Shown here piece by piece: positions 25,369-34,851 of a stretch of DNA of 64,000 nucleotides; positions within the stretch are counted from its first letter, which is position 1, and each line of letters begins with the position of its first letter. The position numbers and the translations under genes were made by a program. This stretch comes from an uncultured Alistipes sp. (GTDB taxonomy: Bacteria; Bacteroidota; Bacteroidia; Bacteroidales; Rikenellaceae): contig UQDC01000001.1 of assembly GCA_900539755.1 (NCBI GenBank), positions 248,001 to 312,000 on the forward strand, in the 5' to 3' direction. Below the pieces are notes generated by a model. That model was not told the DNA's origin, did not search any database, and saw only the letters and a program-made list of their open reading frames with translations.

Positions 25369-26190
25369 TTATTCTTCGGGATTTGGAGTGCTGTCTGGAG
25401 TAGAGGGGTGTTCTGTTGCCCCGGAGACGGAACAGGAAATCCCGAGGGCCCGTACCTGTTCTCCGATTTGAGAGAGCTCGTTAACCGGGATTTTGATCAA
25501 TTCGTGGGCAGGCGTTTCACGGTCGATCGTGTAAATCATAACCTGTTTGGGTGCGATTTCACGAATCAGATCGAGCCAAGCCGAAACCTCTTTCTCCGTA
25601 GTATTATCAATGGTTTGTCCGTTGTAACGGCCACGCAGGAACATGGTTTGGATGATCAGATGTCCGTTAAAACGTTTCATCAGTTCGACTGTTTCAGCCA
25701 CGCTACGATTTCCGTGCGGTTGGTTGATAATTCGCATGGTGCTGTCTATGGCCGAGTCGAGTTTCAGAATATTGTTGTCCACCCGGAGCAGTGCGCGACA
25801 AACCGGTTCACGATCGATCATCGTTGCGTTGCTCAGGACCGAAATTTTGGATTTGGGGCTGAGTTCGTCACGGGTGGCGATGGTATCGGCGATGATCTCT
25901 TCGAATTGGGGGTGCATGGTGGGCTCTCCGTTTCCGGCGAATGTGATCACATCGGGAAGCTGTCCATCGGCAGCCATCTCTTTGAGTTTGGTTCGCAGAT
26001 GAAACTCTACCTCTTCGCGGGTGTTGAATCGGGGAGAGATAGCTTTATGTCCCCATCCACATTCACAATAGATGCAATCGAAGTTGCAGAGTTTGTTGTT
26101 GAGAGGCAGGAGGTTGACTCCCAACGATAGACCGAGTCTCCGGCTGTGTACAGGGCCGAAAATGACCTGGTTGAAGAGAATCGTACTCAT
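25369..26190 (-). CDS. radical SAM protein of unknown substrate
   Basis: The cluster motif CNFDCIYCECG near residue 36 (CxxxCxxC) binds a 4Fe-4S centre and S-adenosylmethionine; FAGNGEPTMHPQF is the GGE-like SAM contact and VLSNATMIDR a core strand. 273 residues from the ATG at 26190 (MSTILFNQVIFGPVHSRRLG). The start FGPVHSRRLGLSLGVNLLP is typical of COG0731-like proteins distantly related to wybutosine enzymes, whose bacterial function is not established. Flanked by prfB and an ABC exporter on the same strand; no pathway context. Confidence 0.85.
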   Translation of the reverse strand: MSTILFNQVIFGPVHSRRLGLSLGVNLLPLNNKLCNFDCIYCECGWGHKAISPRFNTREEVEFHLRTKLKEMAADGQLPDVITFAGNGEPTMHPQFEEIIADTIATRDELSPKSKISVLSNATMIDREPVCRALLRVDNNILKLDSAIDSTMRIINQPHGNRSVAETVELMKRFNGHLIIQTMFLRGRYNGQTIDNTTEKEVSAWLDLIREIAPKQVMIYTIDRETPAHELIKIPVNELSQIGEQVRALGISCSVSGATEHPSTPDSTPNPEE

Positions 26191-26338
26191 AATGTGGTAA
26201 CGTTTGGTTGGCAAAAAGACTTTATGCCCCGCAGGTATTAAGAAAAATAAACGTTGGGGTCGAAAGGCTCTTGTTGCCGATATATTTTGAAGCAGAGGAG
26301 GTTTGAACTCTTCTTCTGCTTTCGGAAGTGCTGTCGTC

Positions 26339-28168
26339 TTACGCCAGTTGCTGCATCTCGATCAGGTGGGCGTAGATGCCGCCACGTTCCATCAACTCTT
26401 GATGCGTGCCCTGCTCGGCGATTCGGCCGTGTTCGATCACGATGATCTTGTCTGCATTGTGGATCGTGCTCAGGCGGTGCGCAATGACTAAAGAGGTACG
26501 GCCTTTGAGCAGTGCACTCAGAGCGTCCTGTACCAACTTTTCGGATTCAGTATCGAGGGCCGAAGTAGCTTCATCGAGAATCAGAATATCGGGATTTTTC
26601 AGCACAGCGCGGGCGATGCTCAACCGTTGACGTTGACCGCCGGAGAGCTTCATGCCTCGGTCTCCGACATTGGTTTGGTAGCCGTGCTCCGTTTCGCGGA
26701 TAAATTCATCGGCGTTGGCGATGCGGGCAGCGGTTTCGATTTCAGCATCGGTAGCGTCGCGTTTGCCGAGACGAATGTTACCGGCAATGGTGTCGTTGAA
26801 CAGAATAGTCTCCTGGGTGACGATACCCATATGTCGGCGAAGACTTTCGAGATCGTAGTCGCGCAGATCAACGCCATCTACGAGAATCTGCCCGCCGGTG
26901 ACATCATAGAAACGGGGAATCAGATCCGAGAGGGTCGATTTACCACCTCCTGACGGGCCGACCAGTGCGACGGTTTCTCCTTTTCGAATGGTGAAGCTGA
27001 CGGAGTCGATCACCTGACGCGAATCGTCGTAAGAGAAGGAGACGTTGCGGAACTCAATACTATCTTTGAATTCTTCCAGTTTTGCGGCATTGGCTGGAGC
27101 GGTGATCTTGCTCTTTTCGTCGAGCAGACCGAGTACACGTTCACCGGCAGCGATACCTTGATTAATGTTGCTGAAGGCATCAGTGAAGGAGCGAACCGGA
27201 CGGGTAATCTGGGTAAAGATAGCCAGGTAGGCAATGAAACCGGCGGCTTCGAGTTTTCCGTCAAGCACCAGACTGCCACCGTACATCAGCAGCACAGCAG
27301 CTGCGGCAATACCAAGAAATTCGCTCATGGGAGAGGCGAGCTGTTGGCGGCGAGCCATGGCCCGTGTGATGCGTGAATAGAGGTCATTGATCCGGCGGAA
27401 TTTGCCGGTGATATATCCGGTTGCGTTGTACCCTTTGATCACCTTGACACCGGTAAGGGCTTCGTCGAGCAGGCTGGTCATATCTCCGAAGTTTTCCTGA
27501 GCCTCTTTGGCCGATTTGCGGAGTCGTTTGACGATTGATCCGATCAGCAGGGCAGTCAAAGGCAGGAACACGGCCGAGAAGATGGTCAGTTCCCACGAGA
27601 TTTTGACGAGGGCCACCATGTAGCCGATGATAAGGAACGGTTCACGGAAGGCCACCTGGAGGGTATTTGTGATACAGAACTGTACGACGGTGACATCAGA
27701 GGTAATTTTGGAGATGATATCGCCTTTACGCTCGTTGCTGAAGTATCCGACGTGAAGTCCCATGACATTGTCGAATACGGCATTTCTCAGACGGCGGAGG
27801 GTATGGATTTTCATATTTTCGATAGTCCACTGGCCCAGATAGCGGAATAGGTTGCTGAGCAGGGCGGAGGTGACGATGAAGATGCTGAGGAACAGCATGA
27901 CATTCATCACTGAGTAGTTGTCGCCGTAGATTTTATAGAGGACAAAGTTCAGCAGCTGATCGAAATAGTCCATGTTGAGGGCGAAGTGTGGCCATTCGGT
28001 GACATGGGCGATCTGTTTCGAGGGGTCGAACAACGAGTTGAGGATCGGGATGATCATCACGAAGTTGAACGTGTTGAACAGCGAGTAGAAGAGTGTATAG
28101 AAGAAGTAGGGGATCGCATATTTTTCGATTGGTTTGGCGAATCCCAGCAGTCTCCAATAGGTATTCAT
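26339..28168 (-). CDS. MsbA-type ABC exporter (fused membrane and ATPase domains)
   Basis: 609 residues from the ATG at 28168 (MNTYWRLLGFAKPIEKYAIP). Six hydrophobic spans in the first 320 residues (ABC type I exporter fold), then an ATPase domain: Walker A GPSGGGKSTL, signature LSGGQRQRLSIARA, Walker B ILILDEATSALD and switch histidine in VIAHRLSTIHNADK. Works as a homodimer in the inner membrane. Length and domain order fit lipid or lipid A flippase MsbA, for which Bacteroidetes usually have one or more homologues; multidrug export is the alternative. Not in an operon with lipid A genes. Confidence 0.9.
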   Translation of the reverse strand: MNTYWRLLGFAKPIEKYAIPYFFYTLFYSLFNTFNFVMIIPILNSLFDPSKQIAHVTEWPHFALNMDYFDQLLNFVLYKIYGDNYSVMNVMLFLSIFIVTSALLSNLFRYLGQWTIENMKIHTLRRLRNAVFDNVMGLHVGYFSNERKGDIISKITSDVTVVQFCITNTLQVAFREPFLIIGYMVALVKISWELTIFSAVFLPLTALLIGSIVKRLRKSAKEAQENFGDMTSLLDEALTGVKVIKGYNATGYITGKFRRINDLYSRITRAMARRQQLASPMSEFLGIAAAAVLLMYGGSLVLDGKLEAAGFIAYLAIFTQITRPVRSFTDAFSNINQGIAAGERVLGLLDEKSKITAPANAAKLEEFKDSIEFRNVSFSYDDSRQVIDSVSFTIRKGETVALVGPSGGGKSTLSDLIPRFYDVTGGQILVDGVDLRDYDLESLRRHMGIVTQETILFNDTIAGNIRLGKRDATDAEIETAARIANADEFIRETEHGYQTNVGDRGMKLSGGQRQRLSIARAVLKNPDILILDEATSALDTESEKLVQDALSALLKGRTSLVIAHRLSTIHNADKIIVIEHGRIAEQGTHQELMERGGIYAHLIEMQQLA

Positions 28169-28300
28169 AGGCGGTGAATCGGATTGATGGTTTTGTCTGG
28201 TAAAATGTAGGATGACAGAACCTAAACGCAAATGTAATTCAAAAATCGGTATAAAGCCCGATAATTTCGGGTAATGGGGGGTGATTTATGGCGATTTTGT

Positions 28301-28308
28301 TAAATTTG
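28301..28308 (+). promoter_or_regulatory. -7 element of the trpS promoter
   Basis: TAAATTTG, a match to TAnnTTTG, 34 bases before the trpS ATG. The -33 region is not obvious. Confidence 0.5.
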
Positions 28309-28342
28309 TACGACTAAAAAACAATTGAATTAACGATATATT

Positions 28343-29332
28343 ATGGAAACAGTAGTTAGCGGAATCCGCTCGACCGGTCAGTTGCATTTGGGGAATTATT
28401 TTGGAGCACTCAAGAATTTTGTGAAGATGCAGCACACGGATCGGTGTTTCTTTTTCATTGCCGATTACCATTCATTGACGACGCATCCCGATCCGAAGGC
28501 GCTGCACGGCAATGTTCGCAATGTTTTGGCTGAATATTTGGCTGCGGGACTGGATCCTGAGGCTGCAACGATATATATTCAGAGTGATGTTCCTCAGGTG
28601 ACCGAATTGTCGCTGTTGTTGAGCATGCATACCTATGTTGGTGAGTTGGAGCGTACTGCTTCGTTCAAGGATAAGGTGCGTCACCAGCCTGATAATGTGA
28701 ATGCAGGTCTGTTGTGTTATCCGGTATTGATGGCAGCCGATATTTTGTTGCACCGGGCTACACGTGTGCCGGTAGGTAAGGATCAGGAGCAGCACCTGGA
28801 GTTGACCCGTCGTTTTGCACGTCGTTTCAATCAGATGTATGGTGTTGAATATTTCCCGGAGAGCCAGCCATACAACTTTGGTGAAGCATCGGTGAAGATT
28901 CCGGGATTGGATGGCACCGGCAAGATGGGTAAATCAGAGGGTAACGGTATTTTCCTGTCTGATCCGGACGAGGTGATCCGTAAGAAGGTGATGAAGGCGG
29001 TTACGGATAGTGGTCCGACCGAGCCGAACAGTCCGATGCCGGAGGTAATTGCCAACCTTTTTACAATTATGAAAGCTGTTTCGACTCCTGATACGTTGCA
29101 ACATTTTACAGACTTATGGAATCGTTGCGAAATCCGTTATGGGGATATGAAGAAGCAGCTCGCCGAGGATATTATCAAGGTCGTAGCTCCGATTCGTGCT
29201 AATTTGGCCGACATTGTTAATGACGAGGCATATTTGCACAAGGTGGTTACCAGTGGTGCCGAGCGGGCACGAGAAAGCGCATCGAAGACGGTTGCGGAGG
29301 TGCGTGAGATTATGGGTATCCGACCTTTCTAA
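28343..29332 (+). CDS. trpS: tryptophanyl-tRNA synthetase
   Basis: Class I synthetase charging tRNA-Trp. 329 residues, normal for the bacterial dimeric enzyme. HIGH-type motif in GQLHLGNYFGAL (near residue 12) and KMSKS-type loop GKMGKSEGN (near residue 193). PVGKDQEQHLELTRRFARRFN is the family block contacting tryptophan and ATP. Divergent from the ABC exporter, own promoter and terminator. Confidence 0.96.
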   Translation: METVVSGIRSTGQLHLGNYFGALKNFVKMQHTDRCFFFIADYHSLTTHPDPKALHGNVRNVLAEYLAAGLDPEAATIYIQSDVPQVTELSLLLSMHTYVGELERTASFKDKVRHQPDNVNAGLLCYPVLMAADILLHRATRVPVGKDQEQHLELTRRFARRFNQMYGVEYFPESQPYNFGEASVKIPGLDGTGKMGKSEGNGIFLSDPDEVIRKKVMKAVTDSGPTEPNSPMPEVIANLFTIMKAVSTPDTLQHFTDLWNRCEIRYGDMKKQLAEDIIKVVAPIRANLADIVNDEAYLHKVVTSGAERARESASKTVAEVREIMGIRPF

Positions 29333-29702
29333 TTGCGCAGTTACCGATCCGATAGCTGGTGTGGTGATGGGATAATAACCTGATTGACTTCGCGGTTATC
29401 TCAAGTTGGCAGGGTATGTAATAGGAGATAGTGCTCCTAAATGATGCCAGCCAAAACAGATCCATGCCGGTTTAAAGTTTTGTGCAATCATCCCCTGAAG
29501 TTGACAGGGGATGATGGCATTTTTTGATAGACAATCCGTGACCAAAGAGTGAAGTGTGTGGATTTGTCGATTATGATTTTAGCCGTTGGTTGCACAGATG
29601 GTGCATGTAGTTTAAGATAAGGACAGACCCGATCCGGATGTTCGGGTGTTGTTACGCCATTTGTGTGAATAGTATAACCCTTTGCGCTGTTCCGATGACC
29701 AG
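29333..29702. other. intergenic region between trpS and the ClC gene
   Basis: About 370 bases, containing the trpS terminator at 29487-29526. The rest, upstream of the ClC gene, shows no gene or clear promoter match. Confidence 0.4.
29487..29526 (+). terminator. terminator after trpS
   Basis: An 11-base-pair stem (29487-29497 with 29505-29515), loop AAGTTGA, followed by GGCATTTTTTG. Confidence 0.8.
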
Positions 29703-31505
29703 ATGAAAAGTGCTCAGCGACCGAATAGATACCAGCAACGACTGGAGATTTTGTACCGTTTTTTGATAGTGGCTACCAAGCGGCTATCCGAGAAGCAGTT
29801 AATGATTCTATTGGCTGTTGTTGTCGGTCTGTTGGCTGGTTTTGCCACTTACATTTTCGAGCAGTTGTTGGTCTTGGTTCGTTCGGCTCTGACGGGTTGG
29901 TTGGCCATTGATACGGCAGCTCCGCTCTATCTGATCTATCCGATTGTCGGGGTGATCTTGGCATCGTTGTTTGTGCGTTACTGGGTTCGTGATGATATTT
30001 CCGAAGGTGTGACCCGGGTGCTTTATGCGATGAGCAAGAAGGGATCACGCATCAAGGCGCATAATTGTTACAGTTCGATGGTTGCCAGTGCGACCACTAT
30101 CGGTTTTGGTGGTTCGGTAGGTCCCGAGGCTCCGATTGTGTTGACCGGTTCGGCCATTGGTTCGAATATAGGCCAGTTTATGCGCCTCAACTACCGGAAT
30201 ATTACCCTGTTGTTGTGTTGTGGTGCAGCTGGAGCCCTCTCTGCCGTATTTAAAGCTCCGATCACCGGTGTGGTGTTTGTTTTGGAGATTCTGATGCTGG
30301 ATATTACGGTCAGTTCTATCATGCCGTTATTGATCTCCACCGTTGCAGCCACTTCGTTGATGTTTTTCCTGAACGGATTCGAGCCGGTTTTCAATATCGA
30401 GATCAAGACCTTCAATTTGCATAATATCCCCTTTTATGTGATTCTGGGGGTGTTGTGTGGTTTCATGTCCTACTATTTTACGCGGATCAATACGACGATT
30501 GTTGGGGCCTTTGGAAAGCTGAAGAGCATGGCTCGCAAATGGATTGTCGGCGGTATAGTGATTGGCCTATTGATTTTTATTTTCCCACCGTTGTATGGTG
30601 AAGGCTATGTGGCTATGGTGGATCTGATGCACGGCAACATCAATGCACTGTTTGATAACTCTCTGTTTTTCTCGTTTCGTGAAATCAAGTGGTTGGTAGC
30701 CCTTTATTTGGTAGCCTCTTTATTTTTCAAAGTGGTTGCTATGGCTGCTACAACGGCGGCAGGAGGTGTTGGCGGAACTTTTGCTCCGTCGCTTTTTGTC
30801 GGGGCATTCACGGGGGCTTCTGCTGCCTACATTATGAATACCTTTTTGGGTTTCCAGGTCCCGATTGCCTCGTTTACACTGGTCGGTATGGCAGGGGTGA
30901 TGTCCGGAGTGATGAAGGCTCCGCTCACATCTATTTTCTTGATTGCTGAGTTAACGAACGGATACTCGCTTTTTGTTCCGTTGATGTTGGTGTCTGCGGT
31001 CTCTTTCGGTATCAGTTATTATTTCGAACCCTATTCGATTTACACCAAGAAACTTTACCAGAAAGGGGAACTGTTGACGCACAATAAGGATCGTTCCGTG
31101 TTGGTCTTTCTTGACTTGAAAAAGTTGATGGAGACCGACTTCCATCCCATTTCGATCGATACGACGTTGGGGGATGTGGTCCATTTGATATCGACTGTAC
31201 GGCGTAATATTTTTCCGGTTGTCGATTCGGAAGGAGTATTGTTGGGGGTTGTGCAGTTAGATGATTTGCGTGCTGATATGTTCGATGCTGACAAATATGA
31301 TACGACCATTGATAATTATATGATTCCACCACCGGATGTGGTGTTGTCGAACGAACAAATCGGCAGTGTTTTGAATGCGTTTGAGCAATCCAAAGCCTGG
31401 ATGCTGCCTGTGATTGACAGTAATCGCCACTATTTGGGCTTTATATCGAAATCGCGCATTTTGGCGGCTTACCGTGATCAGTTGGTGGCGATCAGTGAAG
31501 AGTAA
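29703..31505 (+). CDS. ClC-family chloride channel/transporter with two CBS domains
   Basis: Membrane protein of about 600 residues from the ATG at 29703 (a TTG at 29682 is also possible). Ten or more hydrophobic spans, the ClC motif FGGSVGPEAP near residue 130, and the third selectivity segment GGVGGTFAPSLFVGAFTGA near residue 360. Two cytoplasmic CBS domains follow (about residues 440-600), which usually bind adenine nucleotides. The gating-glutamate position (E in GREGP of E. coli ClC) is valine here, as in ClC-K channels, suggesting channel-like behaviour rather than proton exchange. Monocistronic. Confidence 0.9.
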   Translation: MKSAQRPNRYQQRLEILYRFLIVATKRLSEKQLMILLAVVVGLLAGFATYIFEQLLVLVRSALTGWLAIDTAAPLYLIYPIVGVILASLFVRYWVRDDISEGVTRVLYAMSKKGSRIKAHNCYSSMVASATTIGFGGSVGPEAPIVLTGSAIGSNIGQFMRLNYRNITLLLCCGAAGALSAVFKAPITGVVFVLEILMLDITVSSIMPLLISTVAATSLMFFLNGFEPVFNIEIKTFNLHNIPFYVILGVLCGFMSYYFTRINTTIVGAFGKLKSMARKWIVGGIVIGLLIFIFPPLYGEGYVAMVDLMHGNINALFDNSLFFSFREIKWLVALYLVASLFFKVVAMAATTAAGGVGGTFAPSLFVGAFTGASAAYIMNTFLGFQVPIASFTLVGMAGVMSGVMKAPLTSIFLIAELTNGYSLFVPLMLVSAVSFGISYYFEPYSIYTKKLYQKGELLTHNKDRSVLVFLDLKKLMETDFHPISIDTTLGDVVHLISTVRRNIFPVVDSEGVLLGVVQLDDLRADMFDADKYDTTIDNYMIPPPDVVLSNEQIGSVLNAFEQSKAWMLPVIDSNRHYLGFISKSRILAAYRDQLVAISEE

Positions 31506-31570
31506 TGAAACCGTAGCTAAGACGATCACCTTTCAGCGGCATATTATACTGAATACGGAAGGTTTCTCCG

Positions 31571-31612
31571 ATATTAAAACAGCAGGGACTTATGTCCCTG
31601 CTGTTTTAATAT
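31571..31612. terminator. bidirectional terminator between convergent genes
   Basis: A perfect 19-base-pair stem (31571-31589 with 31594-31612) with loop TTAT; each arm ends in an A or T run, so it serves both the ClC gene and the AraC regulator. Confidence 0.88.
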
Positions 31613-31649
31613 TAGTATGCAATCGTAAAAGAGTTATAATAGACTCGGT

Positions 31650-32621
31650 CTATATAGGAATGGCGTGTGTATGAGTGCCGATCTGTTGTCCCAGTGGTGC
31701 CGTCGGTTGTTCCTCTTCTTTTGCAACTGTTTCATTGACGGGTTCTCCTCCTGCCATGAGGTGGGTTCTGTATGCTGCTGGAGTCATTCCATACTCTTTT
31801 TTGAAAAGCTTGATAAAGTGCGAGGTATTGGGAAAGTTGCAGTCTATCCCGATTTCGGCGATTGAGCGGCTGGTTGAGATCAGAAGTAATCTCGAGTGCA
31901 TCAGCCGTTGTCTGATCAGCCATTTGTGAGGAGGCTCATAGAAATGTTTGCGGAACTCCTTTTTGAAGGAGGTCAAGCTCATGTTGCAGTGAGCCGCAAG
32001 ATCTTCGATAGAAATATCGGAGAAAATATGTTGTCTGACGATCTGTTCGAAACTCTCCTTTGAGAGATCCATATTGCTTAACACTTTGTTTTTGAGGCAG
32101 CAATCGCCTTGTGAGAGAACCAAATAAATCAGCTCTGTTAATTTGAGGTGGTTTGCAATGGAATCGTCGAGATAGAGGTTTTCCCGCAAACCGGCATTGA
32201 CACTGCTGAAGAAATTCCGCAACGCAGGGTCAGCCGGTGCAATTACATGGGTCTGTTTCTCACATTCAGGACAGCTGTGATCGTTCGTGATGGTGAGCTG
32301 GTAAATAAGATTCAAGTTGTTGAGGATGTTGGCTAGTTGCTGTGAGCTGTAAAAGAGAATTACCTCTTCATAACTACGCCCATTATCCGGTATATCTTCG
32401 ATGTAGTGGGTGCCGATATCCAGATAAAACACCTTGCCACGAGTAACGGCATGGCGGACATCTCCGTAATAGATGTATTTGGTACCGCGCAGTACGAATC
32501 CGATACAATGTCGGGTTAATGATTGGGATCTGATCCCGGTCCGGATTGTTTGTACATACTTAGCGATAGTTGGTTGTTGGGTCCCGGACGGAGTAGTTTT
32601 TGAGGTGTTATTCATGGTCAT
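31650..32621 (-). CDS. AraC-family transcriptional regulator
   Basis: 323 residues. An N-terminal cupin-like sensing domain (about 1-135) includes the motif SCPECEKQ, seen in a group of Bacteroidetes AraC regulators with a CPEC signature. The C-terminal pair of helix-turn-helix units runs from about residue 200 (IFSDISIEDLAAHCNMSLTSFKKEF) to SIAEIGIDCNFPNTSHFIKLFKKEYGMTPAAYR. A disordered tail of about 30 residues follows. Divergent from bioA across 555 bases, so control of bioA is possible but unproven. Ligand unknown; an alternative ATG lies six bases downstream. Confidence 0.9.
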   Translation of the reverse strand: MTMNNTSKTTPSGTQQPTIAKYVQTIRTGIRSQSLTRHCIGFVLRGTKYIYYGDVRHAVTRGKVFYLDIGTHYIEDIPDNGRSYEEVILFYSSQQLANILNNLNLIYQLTITNDHSCPECEKQTHVIAPADPALRNFFSSVNAGLRENLYLDDSIANHLKLTELIYLVLSQGDCCLKNKVLSNMDLSKESFEQIVRQHIFSDISIEDLAAHCNMSLTSFKKEFRKHFYEPPHKWLIRQRLMHSRLLLISTSRSIAEIGIDCNFPNTSHFIKLFKKEYGMTPAAYRTHLMAGGEPVNETVAKEEEQPTAPLGQQIGTHTHAIPI

Positions 32622-32869
32622 TTCGGTCTTTTAAAGAACTTGGTGTCCCGGATATGCTCACCGGACCGAAGTCGCAAGAAACAATTTGAAAGTAAACAAA
32701 TATACAATTTATAATTTTATATTACAATAATATATTTATATGTATTTATGTTTCGAAAAGTTTTAATGATAGTTTATAAGGATTCAAATATGGTAGATAA
32801 AGGGTTCTCAGGTGCTGTAAACGTGCGGGATTCTGTTATGCTTGGGGTAAAAGAGAGTGAAAGGATAAA

Positions 32870-32900
32870 TTGTCTTGGAACTTGAAAATCGTTATTTTTG
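32870..32900 (+). promoter_or_regulatory. promoter towards bioA
   Basis: TTG at 32870-32872 and TATTTTTG at 32893-32900 with a 20-base spacer fit the Bacteroidetes -33/-7 pattern. It would give a leader of about 270 bases before bioA, unusually long. Confidence 0.55.
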
Positions 32901-33083
32901 TCAAAGTGTAAAATGTTTAATTTTTATTGACTTAATGAACTGTTCCTTTGAGAGTTGTAAAGGAGTATTGATGTGAGGTATTCGTGTTGATTTGTGCTGA
33001 TGCGAACTGTTGTGAATTACAATTTGAGACACAACACGGGAGAAAATTCATATTTTTATTTCACTCTTCAAGGGTGTAATAAG

Positions 33084-33123
33084 TCCGCAGAGTATTTAGT
33101 CGCCAATAGGAGATACTCACGGA
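33084..33123 (+). promoter_or_regulatory. hairpin in the bioA leader
   Basis: TCCG-CA-GAGTAT at 33084-33095 pairs with ATACTC-A-CGGA at 33113-33123, an interrupted 10-base-pair stem with a 17-base loop, ending 53 bases before the bioA start. No T run follows, so it is not a terminator. Could be an RNA control element or an inverted-repeat protein site. Confidence 0.35.
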
Positions 33124-33176
33124 ACGGTGTTGATGGATAAATAGGATTACAATGATTTATTAGAATATCAGGAGCT

Positions 33177-34472
33177 ATGGATAGTGAGTCTATGTCTGAA
33201 ATGTTGGCGTTTGATCGTGAACATTTGTGGCATCCCTATACGTCGATGCACAATCCATTACCGGTTTATCCGGTTGTCCATGCTGAAGGGGTGTTTATTG
33301 AGTTGGCTGACGGTCGCCGTTTGGTCGATGGGATGTCGTCGTGGTGGTGTGCGGTTCATGGGTACAACCATCCAGTGCTCAATGCGGCGGCTGAAGCTCA
33401 GTTGCAAGAGATGTCGCATATCATGTTCGGGGGCTTTACACATCGACCTGCCGTAGAATTGGGCCGCCGGTTATTACGGATGGTTCCGAAGGGTTTGACC
33501 AAGATTTTTTATTGTGATTCAGGGTCGGTGTCCGTTGAGGTGGCTATTAAAATGGCCATGCAATATATGTATGCTCAGGGAACTCCACACAAGAATACGT
33601 TGGCGACGATTCGTAGCGGTTACCATGGCGATACCTGGCATGCGATGTCGGTTTGCGATCCGGTAACGGGTATGCATTCGCTTTTTTCTGGACGGTTGCC
33701 GATTCAGCATTTTGTTCCACGTCCCGAAGTGCGTTTCGGCGAGGAGTGGGACGAGCGGGATTTTGCCCCGATGGCCCAGTTGATCGAACAGCATCATGAT
33801 GAGCTGGCTGCCATTATTTTGGAACCGGTGGTTCAGGGAGCTGGTGGTATGTGGTTTTATCATCCGTGCTATTTGCAACGCTTGCGCGAGATGTGTGACC
33901 GATATGATATCCTGTTGATTGCCGACGAGATTGCAACCGGATTTGGAAGGACAGGACGGATGTTTGCCTGTGAGTGGGCCGGTATCACACCCGATATTAT
34001 GTGCGTTGGTAAAGCTCTGACCGGAGGATATATGACTTTTGCGGCAGTTTTGGCGACAGACCGTGTTGCGGATACCATTTCATCGGCTACACCGTCGGAG
34101 TTTATGCATGGGCCGACCTTTATGGGAAATCCTTTGGCTTGTGCGGTGGCTGGAGCATCGTTGCGGTTGTTGGAGGAGAATTCTCCGCTGCCACGGATCG
34201 CTGAAATAGAGCAGATTCTCAAACGACTTTTGGAGCCGGCCCGCCAGTGGCCGCAGGTGGCGGATGTACGGGTGTTGGGAACGATCGGGGTGATCGAGAT
34301 GCGTCAGCCGGTCGATATGGCGGCCATGCAACGGAGGTTTGTCGAAGAGGGTATCTGGGTACGACCGTTCGGACGGTTGGTCTATGTGATGCCGCCTTAT
34401 ATTATCAAGGATAACGAGCTGGAGCGATTGGCTCATGGTTTGTTGAAAGTGGTTTCTGAGGTGCAACCATAA
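33177..34472 (+). CDS. bioA: adenosylmethionine-8-amino-7-oxononanoate aminotransferase
   Basis: PLP enzyme of biotin synthesis, turning KAPA to DAPA with S-adenosylmethionine as the amino donor. 431 residues. HLWHPYTSM near the N-terminus and SSWWCAVHGYNHP are specific to BioA among class III aminotransferases; GSVSVEVAIKMAMQY, the aspartate in IADEIATGFGRTG and the PLP lysine in VGKALTGGYMTF are present. A GGAG precedes the ATG. No other bio gene is nearby, so it stands alone here. A second ATG at 33192 is a possible start. Confidence 0.94.
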   Translation: MDSESMSEMLAFDREHLWHPYTSMHNPLPVYPVVHAEGVFIELADGRRLVDGMSSWWCAVHGYNHPVLNAAAEAQLQEMSHIMFGGFTHRPAVELGRRLLRMVPKGLTKIFYCDSGSVSVEVAIKMAMQYMYAQGTPHKNTLATIRSGYHGDTWHAMSVCDPVTGMHSLFSGRLPIQHFVPRPEVRFGEEWDERDFAPMAQLIEQHHDELAAIILEPVVQGAGGMWFYHPCYLQRLREMCDRYDILLIADEIATGFGRTGRMFACEWAGITPDIMCVGKALTGGYMTFAAVLATDRVADTISSATPSEFMHGPTFMGNPLACAVAGASLRLLEENSPLPRIAEIEQILKRLLEPARQWPQVADVRVLGTIGVIEMRQPVDMAAMQRRFVEEGIWVRPFGRLVYVMPPYIIKDNELERLAHGLLKVVSEVQP

Positions 34473-34851
34473 ACATGCCTGAAAAGCAAATTAGGAAATG
34501 AGTTCCGTCTAACGAAGAAGGGAACAATGCGTCTAATTGATCTGCCTTGTGCGGAAAATTAAAAAAGGAGTGAGGGGCCTTGAAGCTCTTCACTCCTTTT
34601 TGTTGTTCTTATTTGTGAACCTTAATAACCTATAATTGGCTGATTTTTAGTTGGTCTAACGTTGTGTGTTGTAGCAGGATAACAACAGCAGTTTCTTTTT
34701 CTTGTCCTTGCCGGTCAGTCTGAGTATATTATACGTAAGAATGCTGTGTCTTACAGTGGGCCGTCCGGGTGTTGGTGTTAATGAAGATGATGATTGGTGA
34801 CGCCTTTCCCCAAATGGACCTCACACGGAGTTTTGTTGCAAAAAAGCAACT
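34473..34851. other. intergenic region between bioA and mnmA
   Basis: 379 bases between convergent genes with the bioA terminator at 34562-34605. The rest shows nothing recognisable. Confidence 0.4.
34562..34605 (+). terminator. terminator after bioA
   Basis: AAAAAGGAGTGA (34562-34573) pairs with TCACTCCTTTTT (34590-34601); the loop can form a minor inner stem. A T run follows on both strands, so it may also act on the opposite strand. Confidence 0.75.

Larger units (their letters stand above)
32622..33176. other. AT-rich divergent region between AraC gene and bioA
   Basis: 555 bases. The left part, upstream of the AraC gene, is very A/T-rich (32695-32760). The right part holds a promoter at 32870-32900 and what would be a leader of about 270 bases for bioA with several small hairpins. 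No gene was found. Confidence 0.5.
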
